Made by a program: the position numbers and the translations under genes
Part shown: piece after piece, positions 9,787 through 18,993 of the stretch
Layout: each line of letters begins with the position of its first letter
Position numbering within the stretch: position 1 is the stretch's first letter
Notes under the pieces: generated by a model
Seen by the model: the letters and a program-made list of their open reading frames with translations, nothing else
Told to the model about the DNA's origin: nothing
Database searches by the model: none
NCBI RefSeq assembly: GCF_011299555.1
Contig: NZ_CP049857.1
Span: forward strand, 1,922,001 to 1,986,000
DNA length: 64,000 nt
Direction of reading: 5' to 3'
DNA from: Dysgonomonas sp. HDW5A
GTDB taxonomy: Bacteria > Bacteroidota > Bacteroidia > Bacteroidales > Dysgonomonadaceae

Positions 9787-10779
9787 TTATTTCTTATCTG
9801 TTTTACCACCACCTGAATTACCGGTAGGACGTGCTATTGAATCACGCATATCAGTATCTGCTTGAATGTTTTGCATCTTGTAATAGTCCATTACACCTAA
9901 ATTTCCACTGCGAAGGGCTTCTGCCATAGCGATTGGAATTTGTGCTTCTGCTTCTATTACTTTTGCACGTGCTTCCTGAGCTTTCGCTTTCATTTCTTGT
10001 TCAAGAGCAACAGCCATCGAGCGGCGTTCTTCGGCTCTTGCTTGAGCAATGTTTTTATCAGCTTGAGCTTGGTCGATCTGAAGTACTGCACCAATATTCT
10101 TACCTATGTCGATATCTGCGATATCAATAGACAGAATTTCGAATGCTGTACCTGCATCCAAACCTTTCTTAAGAACCAGCTTAGAGATAGAATCAGGATT
10201 TTCCAGCACTGATTTATGACTTTCGGATGAGCCGATAGACGACACAATACCTTCGCCTACACGAGCCAAGATTGTTTCCTCACCTGCACCACCGACTAGC
10301 TGTTTGATGTTGGCACGCACCGTTACACGGGCTTTAGCGATCAACTGGATACCATCCTTTGCAACCGCAGTTACAGGAGGTGTGTCGATTACTTTCGGAT
10401 TTACCGACATTTGTACTGCTTGCAATACATCACGTCCGGCAAGGTCAATGGCTGTTGCCATTTGAAACGACAGATCGATATTTGCTTTAGAAGCAGAAAC
10501 AAGTGCATGAACTACTTTTTCGACATGTCCGCCGGCAAGGAAGTGAGCCTCCAATTCGTCACGTGTAATGTTTTTCAGACCGGCTTTGTGTGCTTCGATC
10601 ATGGCATATACAATGGTACGGGGCGGTACTCTACGCAATCTCATCAGGAATAACTGAACAAGAGATATACGCACGCCTGCCGAAAGGGCATTGATCCATA
10701 GAAAGAATGGAACATAGTAGAAAAAAATGAGTAGAAGTATAATTGCTGCTACTGCAATTGCAACTACGAGAATTGGCAT
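9787..10779 (-). CDS. floA: Flotillin-like membrane scaffold protein
   Basis: 330 aa from the ATG at 10779. A start further upstream would overlap nfeD and add a charged segment before the membrane anchor. The N-terminal hydrophobic hairpin (about 1-30) is followed by MRLRRVPP, the SPFH/Band-7-like core ([31 protein letters not shown]), [24 protein letters not shown], and the EA-rich coiled coil ([22 protein letters not shown]). Length and sequence match bacterial FloA/YqfA. It organises membrane microdomains. It lies 13 nt after nfeD, its usual partner. Confidence 0.94.
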   Translation of the reverse strand: MPILVVAIAVAAIILLLIFFYYVPFFLWINALSAGVRISLVQLFLMRLRRVPPRTIVYAMIEAHKAGLKNITRDELEAHFLAGGHVEKVVHALVSASKANIDLSFQMATAIDLAGRDVLQAVQMSVNPKVIDTPPVTAVAKDGIQLIAKARVTVRANIKQLVGGAGEETILARVGEGIVSSIGSSESHKSVLENPDSISKLVLKKGLDAGTAFEILSIDIADIDIGKNIGAVLQIDQAQADKNIAQARAEERRSMAVALEQEMKAKAQEARAKVIEAEAQIPIAMAEALRSGNLGVMDYYKMQNIQADTDMRDSIARPTGNSGGGKTDKK

Positions 10780-10792
10780 AATTATTAATTTA

Positions 10793-11299
10793 TTAGTTAA
10801 TACTTGTTTGATTTTCGGTTTGAGGTACGGTTTGTACCATAACACTTGATTGTTCTATTTTTACGATTTGGACGTCTTCTCCTTCGTCAATAAATTCACC
10901 CGTAATCGATTTCACTTCTACAATGTATTGGCTGTCGAATTCGGCTTTCCCGATTGGATTAAGACGAGATAGAGTAACTCCGATTTGTCCTGTTTGAAGC
11001 TGTCTGATCTCTGTTTGATCTACTGTTGCTTCAATGTCTGTTTTTAGAGCAATATGATTCAGCGCATTCGATTTCATGATGAATATAAAAGCCGCTACCG
11101 TAATTATCACATTTGCTGCAATAGTTATATAACCGGCAGTTTCCCCCATGTAGTAAAAGGCGTATGCAATGCTACCTATAAGCATAACTCCCCCTGCAAT
11201 ACCTGCTATTGTAATACCCGGTAAGAGAAAAACTTCTGCTAGGAAAAGCCCGACTCCCAGTAGGATTAAAAAGGTAATAATTATAATTTCGATTGCCAT
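10793..11299 (-). CDS. nfeD: NfeD-family membrane protein
   Basis: 168 aa. Three to four membrane segments (about 3-25, 30-52, 55-75) are followed by an OB-fold C-terminal domain with [24 protein letters not shown] and [11 protein letters not shown]. It lacks the N-terminal ClpP-like protease domain of long NfeD proteins, so it is the short form usually encoded next to a flotillin. The stop lies 13 nt before floA and the start 29 nt after the upstream TPR gene, so the three probably form an operon. Confidence 0.9.
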   Translation of the reverse strand: MAIEIIIITFLILLGVGLFLAEVFLLPGITIAGIAGGVMLIGSIAYAFYYMGETAGYITIAANVIITVAAFIFIMKSNALNHIALKTDIEATVDQTEIRQLQTGQIGVTLSRLNPIGKAEFDSQYIVEVKSITGEFIDEGEDVQIVKIEQSSVMVQTVPQTENQTSIN

Positions 11300-11328
11300 T
11301 TAATTTAAAGTGCTATGAGTGTATGTGG

Positions 11329-12747
11329 TTATTTCAAATTCTTAATTTCTTCATTGCGAGCTTTAATCTCCAATTCTTGAACCTCTTTGTAGAGTTGGGC
11401 TTGTCTGGTCTCCAGATTCTGGATTATACTAGCCAGGCTTGAACGTTGGTTGCCCGAAACTGTGATATACTCAGTTCTTTTATCCTCCAACTCTTTTTCT
11501 GTGGAAACAAGGGCTTTTCTTTTCTCATTGGCCTCGAAGTATAAATTGCGGGCACTCGTGCTTTTGAAATCGGTGTAAGCATTGTAAGTATATCTGTCAT
11601 TGATTACAAACGTAAAGTCTGCCACTTTTTTTGCGGCTACCACTGTTTCTTTTCGAGCATTTGCAATCAGAGTCGAATAATTCTTTCCAGGCTTCCATGT
11701 GCTTTTGATGGATGCAATCTTAGCTCTGTTTTCTTTATATATTTCGTCATCGCTTTCTACTAAAGTAACTTCTTCGTTAGGAATAAAGGTGTAAACACAA
11801 ACCCGTCCTTCGGGTTGAAAACGGTCTGTTGCAAACCATCCGATACCTTTTTCTTCATCAAATACATAGAGATAATCATTGGCTGTTGAATTGAACGGCA
11901 TATTAAGCAGTTCAGGTGTCAGATAAGTATCGTTATTCAGATTGTATCTGGTGACATAAATATCGTAGCCCCCTAATCCGTTTTCGTCTTCAGCTGCGAA
12001 ATAGATGGTCGACCCGTCTGTTAAAACAAAAGGATAATTGGTGTTTCCGGTAAGCCCTAAATTATTATTTGATATTTTTTTCTCATTGCCATATCCGTTT
12101 AGGAGTTTATCCATTGAGAATAAGCTTATCTTGTCATTTGCTGGTTGTCCGAAATATAATTTAGAACCTTTTCCATTTGTGTAAACGGTAGATTCTATTT
12201 TTCTATTTGCTTCAAAAACATCATTAAATGCAGATAATGATCCTGCATCGGGCGAGAGTTTGTAAGCGGATAAAAAGGCATCTTTGTTCACAATCAAACT
12301 ATCGATGATCTGTATATCCTCGGTTCTTGATATGGCTCTCTGTAATTTATCCAGATATTGATTCCGATTGGCAAGAGTAGTCTCCTTCTCTTTTGGACGT
12401 GCTTTTGCATATCGGTCATATTGAGCTTTTGCTTCACTTACCCTGTATTGTTTCACGTAAATATCCCCAAGATACAGATAAGATTCAGGTAAATTCCTTT
12501 TTGAAGCAGTCAGTAGATATTCTTCTGCTAATTTTATATTACCTCCTGTTTCAAAGATACATACACCCGTCCATAAGTTGAGGGACGGATCAGTCGGTTT
12601 GCTGCTTAGCTCTCTTTCAAATACAGGTAAGGCTTTTGAAAACTCACCATTTTTATAATCAATTTTAGCTTGAGACAAATCGTTCTTTGTTTGAGCTGCA
12701 ATTGTCAAACAAAAACATAACGATAGTATAAAACTAATGTATTTCAT
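11329..12747 (-). CDS. Secreted TPR / PD40-like repeat protein
   Basis: 472 aa with a signal peptide (1-18). TPR units occupy about residues 20-150 (DLSQAKIDYKNGEFSKALPVFERELSSKP and following repeats). A middle region has beta-propeller-like blades (SKLYFGQPANDKISLF, GSTIYFAAEDENGLGGYDIYVTRYN, GIGWFATDRFQPEGRV), like the PD40/TolB repeats found in Bacteroidetes OmpA-associated proteins. The last 70 residues form a charged coiled coil. It is probably periplasmic and is first in a unit with nfeD and floA, so a link to envelope organisation is plausible. No enzyme motif is seen. Confidence 0.75.
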   Translation of the reverse strand: MKYISFILSLCFCLTIAAQTKNDLSQAKIDYKNGEFSKALPVFERELSSKPTDPSLNLWTGVCIFETGGNIKLAEEYLLTASKRNLPESYLYLGDIYVKQYRVSEAKAQYDRYAKARPKEKETTLANRNQYLDKLQRAISRTEDIQIIDSLIVNKDAFLSAYKLSPDAGSLSAFNDVFEANRKIESTVYTNGKGSKLYFGQPANDKISLFSMDKLLNGYGNEKKISNNNLGLTGNTNYPFVLTDGSTIYFAAEDENGLGGYDIYVTRYNLNNDTYLTPELLNMPFNSTANDYLYVFDEEKGIGWFATDRFQPEGRVCVYTFIPNEEVTLVESDDEIYKENRAKIASIKSTWKPGKNYSTLIANARKETVVAAKKVADFTFVINDRYTYNAYTDFKSTSARNLYFEANEKRKALVSTEKELEDKRTEYITVSGNQRSSLASIIQNLETRQAQLYKEVQELEIKARNEEIKNLK

Positions 12748-13026
12748 CTATTACAATCTATTAAATAACATTTAAAAATTCAAGCTATATTGTATAATTA
12801 TAGCTATCTCTGATTGTCTTTTACCAAAGTAATAAAATGGTTTAAGACGTTAAGTACAAAAATATATTCTTATCTTTCTAATTGAAAATATTCAGATTAT
12901 ATTATCGGTAAAATTAATACACCAATCACGAATAACCTCAGATAACCAAAGATAAAAATAATATGCGAATGTTGTAGTGTTTGACTTTAATTTTAGGATG
13001 AATGAGTATTATTATATGCCGAATGT
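12748..13026. other. AT-rich intergenic region
   Basis: No gene, RNA or strong hairpin is seen. A minus-strand TTACTTTG (revcomp of 12825-12832), one base from TAnnTTTG, could drive the TPR-nfeD-floA unit. Confidence 0.4.
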
Positions 13027-13056
13027 TTTGATTTTATTTTTAAGGTTCTATTTTTG
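13027..13056 (+). promoter_or_regulatory. Bacteroidetes promoter for the methyltransferase-like gene
   Basis: TTTG at 13027-13030 and TATTTTTG at 13049-13056 are 18 nt apart. The start would be near 13063, so the palindrome at 13066-13080 would sit at the very 5' end of the mRNA. Confidence 0.6.
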
Positions 13057-13065
13057 TGAAAATTT

Positions 13066-13080
13066 AAGGTCTTAGACCTT
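13066..13080. repeat. Dispersed palindrome, copy 3
   Basis: AAGGTCTTAGACCTT, in the 5' leader of the 13169 gene just after the predicted transcription start. Confidence 0.7.
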
Positions 13081-13168
13081 TCTTGCTATTCGATAATAGC
13101 AGTGGTTACAGAATTGCTATCAATCTGAAATGTATTCAATACATAGTATCATTTACTAATAAAACGGT

Positions 13169-13852
13169 ATGCCCAAGATATTTCATTTGTCAAAAGCCGG
13201 AGCTCGATTGTTGTATAAAGTACGGCATCATAAGGGGCATGGTATACATTCACCATTTGTTTTTAACTTTATAACCAAAGTAATTGAAGAAAAAACTCAA
13301 TACCATGCGTATGATGATGTTCGCAATTATCTGAGTCATTTTCCCGATTTATCTTTTCGGGAGAATAAGACACATCGTCTGCTTCTTAAAATTGTTAATT
13401 ATTTCAATATAAAGAAAATCGTTGAGTTGGGAGGCGGTACGGGAATTAATACTTTGTACATGACAGTGACTGCGTCGGATATAGAATGTTTAAGCGTAGA
13501 ATTGTCACCTTTAAAATTCAGTAAAGCGCAAATGCTTTATAATGAGTGGAATCGAAACATATTACAATCAAATGAGCCGTTTCCACCTATAAACGAAAAA
13601 AAAGATTGTATCTTCGTTGATCTGAAAAACTACAAGGTGTCTCATAATGAGATGGTTACTTATTTGATGTCTTTGACACACAAAGATTCTGTAATTATTA
13701 TTGATGGAATCCGAACAAATCGAAAGCTACAAACGTTATGGAAAATGTTAGTTCAGCAAGATGATACAGTAGTGTCTCTGGATTTGTTCCATCTTGGAAT
13801 ATTATTTTTTGATAAAAAGTATTATAAACGCAATTATAAGTTAAGTTTTTAA
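13169..13852 (+). CDS. Class I SAM-dependent methyltransferase-like protein
   Basis: 227 aa. The opening HHKGHGIHSPFVFNFI is a segment I associate with a common Bacteroidetes family. The SAM-binding motif I is KKIVELGGGTGINTLYM (about residues 88-104), then an acidic motif II after the second strand (CLSVELS) and IFVDLKNY as motif IV. DSVIIIDGI and LFHLGILFFDKKYYKRNYKL end the fold. The substrate is unknown. It has its own promoter, and dispersed palindromes flank it on both sides. Confidence 0.8.
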   Translation: MPKIFHLSKAGARLLYKVRHHKGHGIHSPFVFNFITKVIEEKTQYHAYDDVRNYLSHFPDLSFRENKTHRLLLKIVNYFNIKKIVELGGGTGINTLYMTVTASDIECLSVELSPLKFSKAQMLYNEWNRNILQSNEPFPPINEKKDCIFVDLKNYKVSHNEMVTYLMSLTHKDSVIIIDGIRTNRKLQTLWKMLVQQDDTVVSLDLFHLGILFFDKKYYKRNYKLSF

Positions 13853-13856
13853 GGAT

Positions 13857-13871
13857 AAGGTCTGCGACCTT
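13857..13871. repeat. Dispersed palindrome, copy 4
   Basis: AAGGTCTGCGACCTT, 4 nt after the methyltransferase stop, followed by TTTG. It is identical to copy 2 and could act as a weak terminator. Confidence 0.7.
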
Positions 13872-13948
13872 TTTGTTACTTTGGTAAATATGATGATTAC
13901 AGCTGTTTACCATAGAATCTCGAAAAAGATATTTAATATTACTGATTG

Positions 13949-14509
13949 ATGAAAAAAAGTTTAGTATATACAAAAACGGGGGATAAGGGAACTACTGCTT
14001 TGGTTGGAGGGATGAGAGTTCCTAAATCGCATGTTAGATTAGATGCCTATGGTACTATTGATGAGTTAAATTCATTTTTAGGATTGCTTATTTGTGAGAT
14101 CAAGGAAGAAGACATTCTGAAAATCCTTTCCATTATACAGCACAAGTTATTTACTGTAGGGTCGTATTTAGCTACAGAGACCGAGGCTATTTCGCCTAAA
14201 GCAGCAAGTATTATAACAGAGGAAAATATTTCGTTACTAGAAAACGAAATGGATCGTATGGATAGCGAGTTACCTTCTCTGCGACAATTCGTATTGCCCG
14301 GAGGAAGCGAAGCCGCAGCACGTGCTCATATTTGCCGTACCGTAGCACGCCGTGCGGAACGTTGTATTTATAAGGTGAAGTCTGATTATCCTGTAGAGGA
14401 CAATATTCTGAAATTTGTAAACCGTTTGTCTGATTATTTTTTTATATTAGCAAGAAGAGAGTGTAACAAGAATGGGAAGGATATTTTTTGGGATACGACT
14501 TGTTCCTAA
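13949..14509 (+). CDS. Cob(I)alamin adenosyltransferase, PduO type
   Basis: 186 aa from the ATG at 13949; a TTG one codon upstream is ignored. Family signatures are VYTKTGDKGTTALVGG (ATP-binding start), RLDAYGTIDELNSFLG, FVLPGGSEAAARAHICRTVARRAER and ILKFVNRLSDYFFILAR. It transfers the adenosyl group from ATP to cob(I)alamin to make coenzyme B12. It is not inside a cobalamin operon and no B12 riboswitch is seen in the 77 nt upstream, so it probably serves salvage. The small DUF2795-like gene follows by 63 nt. Confidence 0.93.
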   Translation: MKKSLVYTKTGDKGTTALVGGMRVPKSHVRLDAYGTIDELNSFLGLLICEIKEEDILKILSIIQHKLFTVGSYLATETEAISPKAASIITEENISLLENEMDRMDSELPSLRQFVLPGGSEAAARAHICRTVARRAERCIYKVKSDYPVEDNILKFVNRLSDYFFILARRECNKNGKDIFWDTTCS

Positions 14510-14572
14510 CAAATATTCTGTTATTTTTGCCGCAAATAAGAATTTAAAAGAACTATAATAAATACATTATCT

Positions 14573-14794
14573 ATGTACTGGACTCTAGAATTAGCATCGA
14601 AGTTAGAAGATGCACCATGGCCTGCTACTAAGGACGAGTTGATTGATTATGCTCAACGCTCGGGTGCGCCGTTAGAAGTTATAGAAAACCTTCAGGAGTT
14701 GGAAGATGAGGGCGAAATTTTTGATACCATCGAAGATATTTGGCCTGATTACCCAAGTAAAGAAGATTTTTTCTTTAACGAGGATGAATATTAA
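14573..14794 (+). CDS. DUF2795-family small acidic protein
   Basis: 73 aa. The sequence MYWTLELASKLEDAPWPATKDELIDYAQRSG is characteristic of the DUF2795 group: a short helical domain in which WPATKDELIDYA..SGAP..V and NLQELEDEGEIFDTIEDIWPDY are conserved in Bacteroidetes. It is very acidic (tail EDFFFNEDEY) and cytoplasmic. The function is not known. It has a clear start with no alternative upstream and ends before a strong terminator. Confidence 0.88.
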   Translation: MYWTLELASKLEDAPWPATKDELIDYAQRSGAPLEVIENLQELEDEGEIFDTIEDIWPDYPSKEDFFFNEDEY

Positions 14795-14835
14795 CTCTAA
14801 AAAGGAGTAAAACGCTTTAAAGAGAAGCAGATATA

Positions 14836-14871
14836 AAGGAGATTAGGTAGAATTACCCTAATCTCTTTTTT
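14836..14871 (+). terminator. Terminator after the DUF2795 gene
   Basis: The stem AAGGAGATTAGG/CCTAATCTC with a short loop is followed by TTTTTT. Confidence 0.85.
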
Positions 14872-14977
14872 ATATGTCTAAATTTGACCTTAATCTTTTT
14901 CTATGCTTCTCATTTTCTATTCGAAAGTTGTGTTTTTTATAATTTTTCATCACAAATATGTTAACACTCTTGTTCTT

Positions 14978-15009
14978 TTTGACAAGACTCTGTATTTATT
15001 GTAATTTTG
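14978..15009 (+). promoter_or_regulatory. Bacteroidetes promoter with long leader
   Basis: TTTG (14978-14981), 20 nt, then TAATTTTG (15002-15009) is the best -33/-7 pair in the window. The start would be near 15016, giving a leader of about 270 nt ahead of the lipoprotein gene at 15290. Confidence 0.65.
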
Positions 15010-15289
15010 TATTTAACATGTTTTTAACGAAAAAAGAGGTGCTTTTTTTAAGGTATTTGGTATAACACATTAATTACAATTCTACTATTTTCCCTTTATT
15101 TTATATTAAAGTTTATCTGGTTTAGACCTTATTATCTACTCTTTTACTAATACATTCATGTGAAAATTTATCTTATATATAAAACAAACTAACAAAATTC
15201 CGGATATAATATCTTTCCTAAAACTAGCTAGCATTTGCAATTCCTTATGGTATTATATCCTATTATTAATTATTTATACACACAACGTT
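15010..15289 (+). promoter_or_regulatory. Long 5' leader with inverted repeat
   Basis: About 270 nt of AT-rich leader holds no ORF. Near its end GGATATAATA (15202-15211) pairs exactly with TATTATATCC (15251-15260), closing a 39-nt loop just before the ATG. This may fold around the translation start; it matches no riboswitch known to me. Confidence 0.4.
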
Positions 15290-17089
15290 ATGAAAAAAAT
15301 TCCGTTATTTATGTTATTCCTGATCATCGCCTTATTGGCTTCTTGTTCAGATGAATCGAGATCCGATTCGGAAATTGATGTCGGATCTACCGGATCGAAG
15401 AGAAGCTATGTATTTGCATACAAACAGGATGCTGATGAAGCTAAACTAGAAACAAGAGCTGGCGTATTGACGAGTAGACGTTGGACTACTGGACAAACAA
15501 TTCGGATTAAATTCTTAAATGGAAGCGCTGCTGCACAAGCTAAAGTGAAAGAGGTTGCAGATACGTGGCTGAATTATGCCAACCTAACCTTTGAGTATGT
15601 TAATGCTTCAGAAAATGCAGATGTTAAAGTTGCTTTTCAGTGGGAGAATGATCATATCACTTGGTCAAAAATAGGAACAGACTCTAAAGCTGTTTTGCAA
15701 ACAAAGCCTTCGGTGAACTTAATGTTGTATAATCAGAATGATATTGATGAGATCAATTCTGAGGATTTTTCAGCAAGTATACTTCGTGAGTTTGGTCATG
15801 TGCTGGGCTTAATATATGAACATCAAGGTCCTGATGCAAGTATTAATTGGGATGAGAACCGAGTTGTAAATTATTTCAAAGCTCAAGGCTGGAGCTTAAA
15901 TCAAATCGATATGGTGTTTGATTCCTATAATAAGAAGCAAACAAACTATACTGAGTTTGACGGTGAATCTATTATGTTACTTTACTTTCCTGATTTCTTG
16001 ACTACAGATGGAAAAGGTACTAAATGGAATACTAAACTATCCGAAACAGATAAGCAGTTTATAAGCACAGTCTATCCGGGAAAAGCTCCTGTTACACCGG
16101 TTTTGCCGATGACTGTTGCATTGCAATATACTCAGAATGGAGGATCGACCTACTTTCCTTATACAGGAGTACGTATTGGGGAGTATTACTGGGTAAATAA
16201 TAACTTTTATCATGAAGTACCCAGAAATGGTAACAATCTGGAGGGATGGGAAAACGATTATCCCATCACACAAGCACGATTGGATAAATACTTACCCTAT
16301 GCCCGTCTTGATGTATCTCAATATCAAATTAATATTGATGATTTCAAGAAATATTATGGTATCTACTATAATAGACAAAGTGTTGATTATATGACTACAA
16401 AAGGTAAAGTGTATGAGGGAGAAGATCGTAAGCTGACAAGTTGGGGACTGCCTGCGGCGGCAGATTATCAACAATTGTTTGCCATGTGTCCTTTTTCCAC
16501 AGATCAGCATACAGCCCTTAATGAGCGCGATGTTCGTTTTGCCTTAAGTGCAAAAGCCGGAGATAACCCTTTAGCTTTTAATATATCTGATCCTAATAAT
16601 GGACCATACAAGACCTACTGGTTTTTGACAGGAAACAATATTAATATTTATAATTTTAATATGATGCCGGGCGGAGCGAAGTTAAATGGATCAGGTACTT
16701 GGACAAATGGGGTTGATGATCCTCATTCTGGTAATGTAGGTGATATCTATCATTTATTCTATACAGTAGGATTTCATACAAAAGAATCTAACATCTATAT
16801 ACACGATTTTCTGGATACACGTAATTCATTCAGTTACCATTGGTATAATGTACGCTGGTGCCGTCAGCTAACCGATGTCGAGTTAGGATATAAACTGTAT
16901 ATAAATACAGCTAAAACAGATATTAAGAAATTGGGTGTTTATGATGCAGCACCTTCCGGATATACTGAATTGGCAAAAGGATATTTAAGAGGGTTTTATG
17001 TACAATACATCTTGGATAACCCTACTCCTAAATATACCATTGCCAATATTGTTGAATTTGCTAATAAAGTTGAAGATCATACACTCTAA
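15290..17089 (+). CDS. Lipoprotein with degenerate metzincin domain and FISUMP-like C-terminus (paralogue 1)
   Basis: 599 aa. The lipobox LLASC places the lipid-anchored Cys at residue 19, so it is an envelope protein. Residues about 60-265 look like an astacin/metzincin protease fold (WTTGQTIRIKFLNG, ADVKVAFQW). The zinc site that should read HExxHxxGxxH is here REFGHVLGLIYEH: His1 is Arg166 and His11 is Tyr176, while Glu167 and His170 remain. The C-terminal half (about 290-575) resembles the Fibrobacter-type FISUMP domain (GEYYWVNNNF, WGLPAAADYQQLF, VRWCRQLTDVELGYKLY). It is probably catalytically dead and binding only. A second copy follows 12 nt downstream. Confidence 0.75.
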   Translation: MKKIPLFMLFLIIALLASCSDESRSDSEIDVGSTGSKRSYVFAYKQDADEAKLETRAGVLTSRRWTTGQTIRIKFLNGSAAAQAKVKEVADTWLNYANLTFEYVNASENADVKVAFQWENDHITWSKIGTDSKAVLQTKPSVNLMLYNQNDIDEINSEDFSASILREFGHVLGLIYEHQGPDASINWDENRVVNYFKAQGWSLNQIDMVFDSYNKKQTNYTEFDGESIMLLYFPDFLTTDGKGTKWNTKLSETDKQFISTVYPGKAPVTPVLPMTVALQYTQNGGSTYFPYTGVRIGEYYWVNNNFYHEVPRNGNNLEGWENDYPITQARLDKYLPYARLDVSQYQINIDDFKKYYGIYYNRQSVDYMTTKGKVYEGEDRKLTSWGLPAAADYQQLFAMCPFSTDQHTALNERDVRFALSAKAGDNPLAFNISDPNNGPYKTYWFLTGNNINIYNFNMMPGGAKLNGSGTWTNGVDDPHSGNVGDIYHLFYTVGFHTKESNIYIHDFLDTRNSFSYHWYNVRWCRQLTDVELGYKLYINTAKTDIKKLGVYDAAPSGYTELAKGYLRGFYVQYILDNPTPKYTIANIVEFANKVEDHTL

Positions 17090-17101
17090 AATAACTAAAT
17101 T

Positions 17102-18889
17102 ATGAAGAATATTCCTTTTATAATCATATTATCAATTCTAGCCTTTTTGACCTCTTGTAGTAATGAGGATGAGTCGATAGGTACAAAGCAAGATCCCAAT
17201 TCGAGTTCGAAAGAAAGAAATTATGTTTTTGCTTATAAAACCAGTCCTGCATCAGGTCTGGAGACCAGAGCCGGAGTGAATAAAAGAAAACTTTGGGATA
17301 ATGGAGAAACTGTCCGTGTGAAGTTTCTTAATGGTACGCCAGCCGCACAAAATAAAGTGAAAGAAGTTGCCGCAGAATGGTCGGAGTATGCAAATATCGA
17401 TTTTGAATATGTTGGAGTTGCTGATGAGGCTGACGTAAAAGTTGCGTTTCAGTGGCAAGGAGACCGGGTTACTTGGTCTTATTTAGGAACCGATTGTCTT
17501 GATGTAGATCAAGATCAACCATCTATGAACATCATGTTGTTTAACGGTAATGATTTATCTGAGATAAATTCCGCAGATTTTGCCGCATTGATATTACGTG
17601 AATTCGGGCATGTGCTAGGTCTTATCTATGAACATCAAGGACCAGAGTCGGGGGTTGATCTGGATGTGAATAGAGTATATTCCTATTTTCGTCCTTTCGG
17701 ATGGAGCGATGCTCTTATCTCGGATGTGATATTAGATACATATAGTAAGTTTCAAACCAATTATACCGAATTTGATGCGAATTCTATTATGTTATTATTC
17801 TTCCCTCCACATTTAACAACAAATGGGGTAGGCAGTAATAAATGGAATACTAAACTGTCGGATACCGATAAAGCTTTTATAGAAGAAGTTTATCCGGGAA
17901 GAAAAATATATCCCGATCCTTATGAGCGAGGACCAGTAGGATCTGTTTATATGACAATGCCTACTTATTACAGTGGTGGTTATGGAACATTAGGCTATAA
18001 TTACGATACAGGCGTGGAGCAAGCCGGAGGGCTTATCGAGAAAACCTACAAGACAATAGTTGTAGGGGAATATGAGTGGACAGCCGAAAATCTTAGAATT
18101 AAATACCGTAACCTATGGGGTACGCTTTATGAATTCATGAATCATTCAGAGGCAAAAATCCATGCTTTAGCCGATGGGAATAATTGTCCGTTGCCAGCAT
18201 TTGAACAGGCATTTGGAACTTGGGTTACCGAGTACGGTGAGGCTCGTGCTTATAGAGACAATTATAAATTCTATAAAGCAAAGAATGGCGAAGAGGTATC
18301 AGGATTTGAACTACCGGCTACGGCAGATATATGTCAGTTATTGGGTACTGCTCCTGTGAAGCCGGGCAATACAGTATATGGAAATGTTGAGACCTTTCTT
18401 TATGCATCGGATTCTGATATACCTGCGGCAGTTAAGCCTTTGGTTGATATGAAATTCTATAACAATACTTCTGGTTTGAGTATGACTCCCCTTGGGTTCA
18501 AAGGAAATAATCCTGATGATAGCGGTGTTCACTATTCATTTGGCTATGGCTTTGGATTGCGTATGAAGAATTATGCAAGAATATTTGCATTCAGCCATAT
18601 TTCAGGAATAAAAGTGAATACCGAACTTTATCACTTTACTCAAGCTCGTTATTGTAGAAAGTTGACCGATGCCGAATTGGGTTATAAATTATATATAGAT
18701 ACAACTAACGATAAGGTTTTAATGTTAGGTGTTGCTGACAACGCTAACGGTTTAGCAGAGCTGCCCAAAGGTTTAGAGCGAGGTATTGCTTTACGCTATG
18801 CGAACAAAGAGAAAAAAGTAATTACGAAGAGCTGGACTGATATAAAGAATGAAGCAGCTGAAATGAAAAAGAGCATATCAATAGAATAG
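17102..18889 (+). CDS. Lipoprotein with degenerate metzincin domain and FISUMP-like C-terminus (paralogue 2)
   Basis: 595 aa, a tandem paralogue of the gene before it and surely co-transcribed. The lipobox is FLTSC with Cys at 19. The protease-like region (about 55-265) again has LREFGHVLGLIYEHQG, with Arg166 and Tyr176 in place of two zinc-binding His at the same residue numbers as in copy 1. The C-terminal half has VGEYEWTAENLRIKYRN, GFELPATADICQLLG and ARYCRKLTDAELGYKLYID, stronger FISUMP-like matches than in copy 1. The middle (about 280-330) is Tyr/Gly-rich and differs most between copies. It is a surface or periplasmic binding protein by inference. Confidence 0.75.
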   Translation: MKNIPFIIILSILAFLTSCSNEDESIGTKQDPNSSSKERNYVFAYKTSPASGLETRAGVNKRKLWDNGETVRVKFLNGTPAAQNKVKEVAAEWSEYANIDFEYVGVADEADVKVAFQWQGDRVTWSYLGTDCLDVDQDQPSMNIMLFNGNDLSEINSADFAALILREFGHVLGLIYEHQGPESGVDLDVNRVYSYFRPFGWSDALISDVILDTYSKFQTNYTEFDANSIMLLFFPPHLTTNGVGSNKWNTKLSDTDKAFIEEVYPGRKIYPDPYERGPVGSVYMTMPTYYSGGYGTLGYNYDTGVEQAGGLIEKTYKTIVVGEYEWTAENLRIKYRNLWGTLYEFMNHSEAKIHALADGNNCPLPAFEQAFGTWVTEYGEARAYRDNYKFYKAKNGEEVSGFELPATADICQLLGTAPVKPGNTVYGNVETFLYASDSDIPAAVKPLVDMKFYNNTSGLSMTPLGFKGNNPDDSGVHYSFGYGFGLRMKNYARIFAFSHISGIKVNTELYHFTQARYCRKLTDAELGYKLYIDTTNDKVLMLGVADNANGLAELPKGLERGIALRYANKEKKVITKSWTDIKNEAAEMKKSISIE

Positions 18890-18923
18890 GCTATTATTCT
18901 TTGATGATAATGTTTACATAATA

Positions 18924-18950
18924 GAAAGACTGCCTTTTGGGCGGTCTTTC
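18924..18950 (+). terminator. Terminator after the lipoprotein pair
   Basis: The hairpin GAAAGACTGCC/GGCGGTCTTTC with a short loop is only weakly followed by T. Confidence 0.7.
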
Positions 18951-18993
18951 TTAGTTATATATTATCTTTACTCAATTTTTTAGAAAATCGATA

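Noticed and set aside
10780-10845. Longer floA start overlapping nfeD
   Set aside because: FloA proteins begin directly with the membrane hairpin; the ATG at 10779 gives that form.
13872-13948. Possible B12 riboswitch before the cobalamin adenosyltransferase gene
   Set aside because: Only 77 nt are available and no B12-box-like sequence or suitable fold is seen.
15782-15835. Active astacin-type protease
   Set aside because: Two zinc-binding His are replaced by Arg and Tyr in both copies, so activity is not supported.
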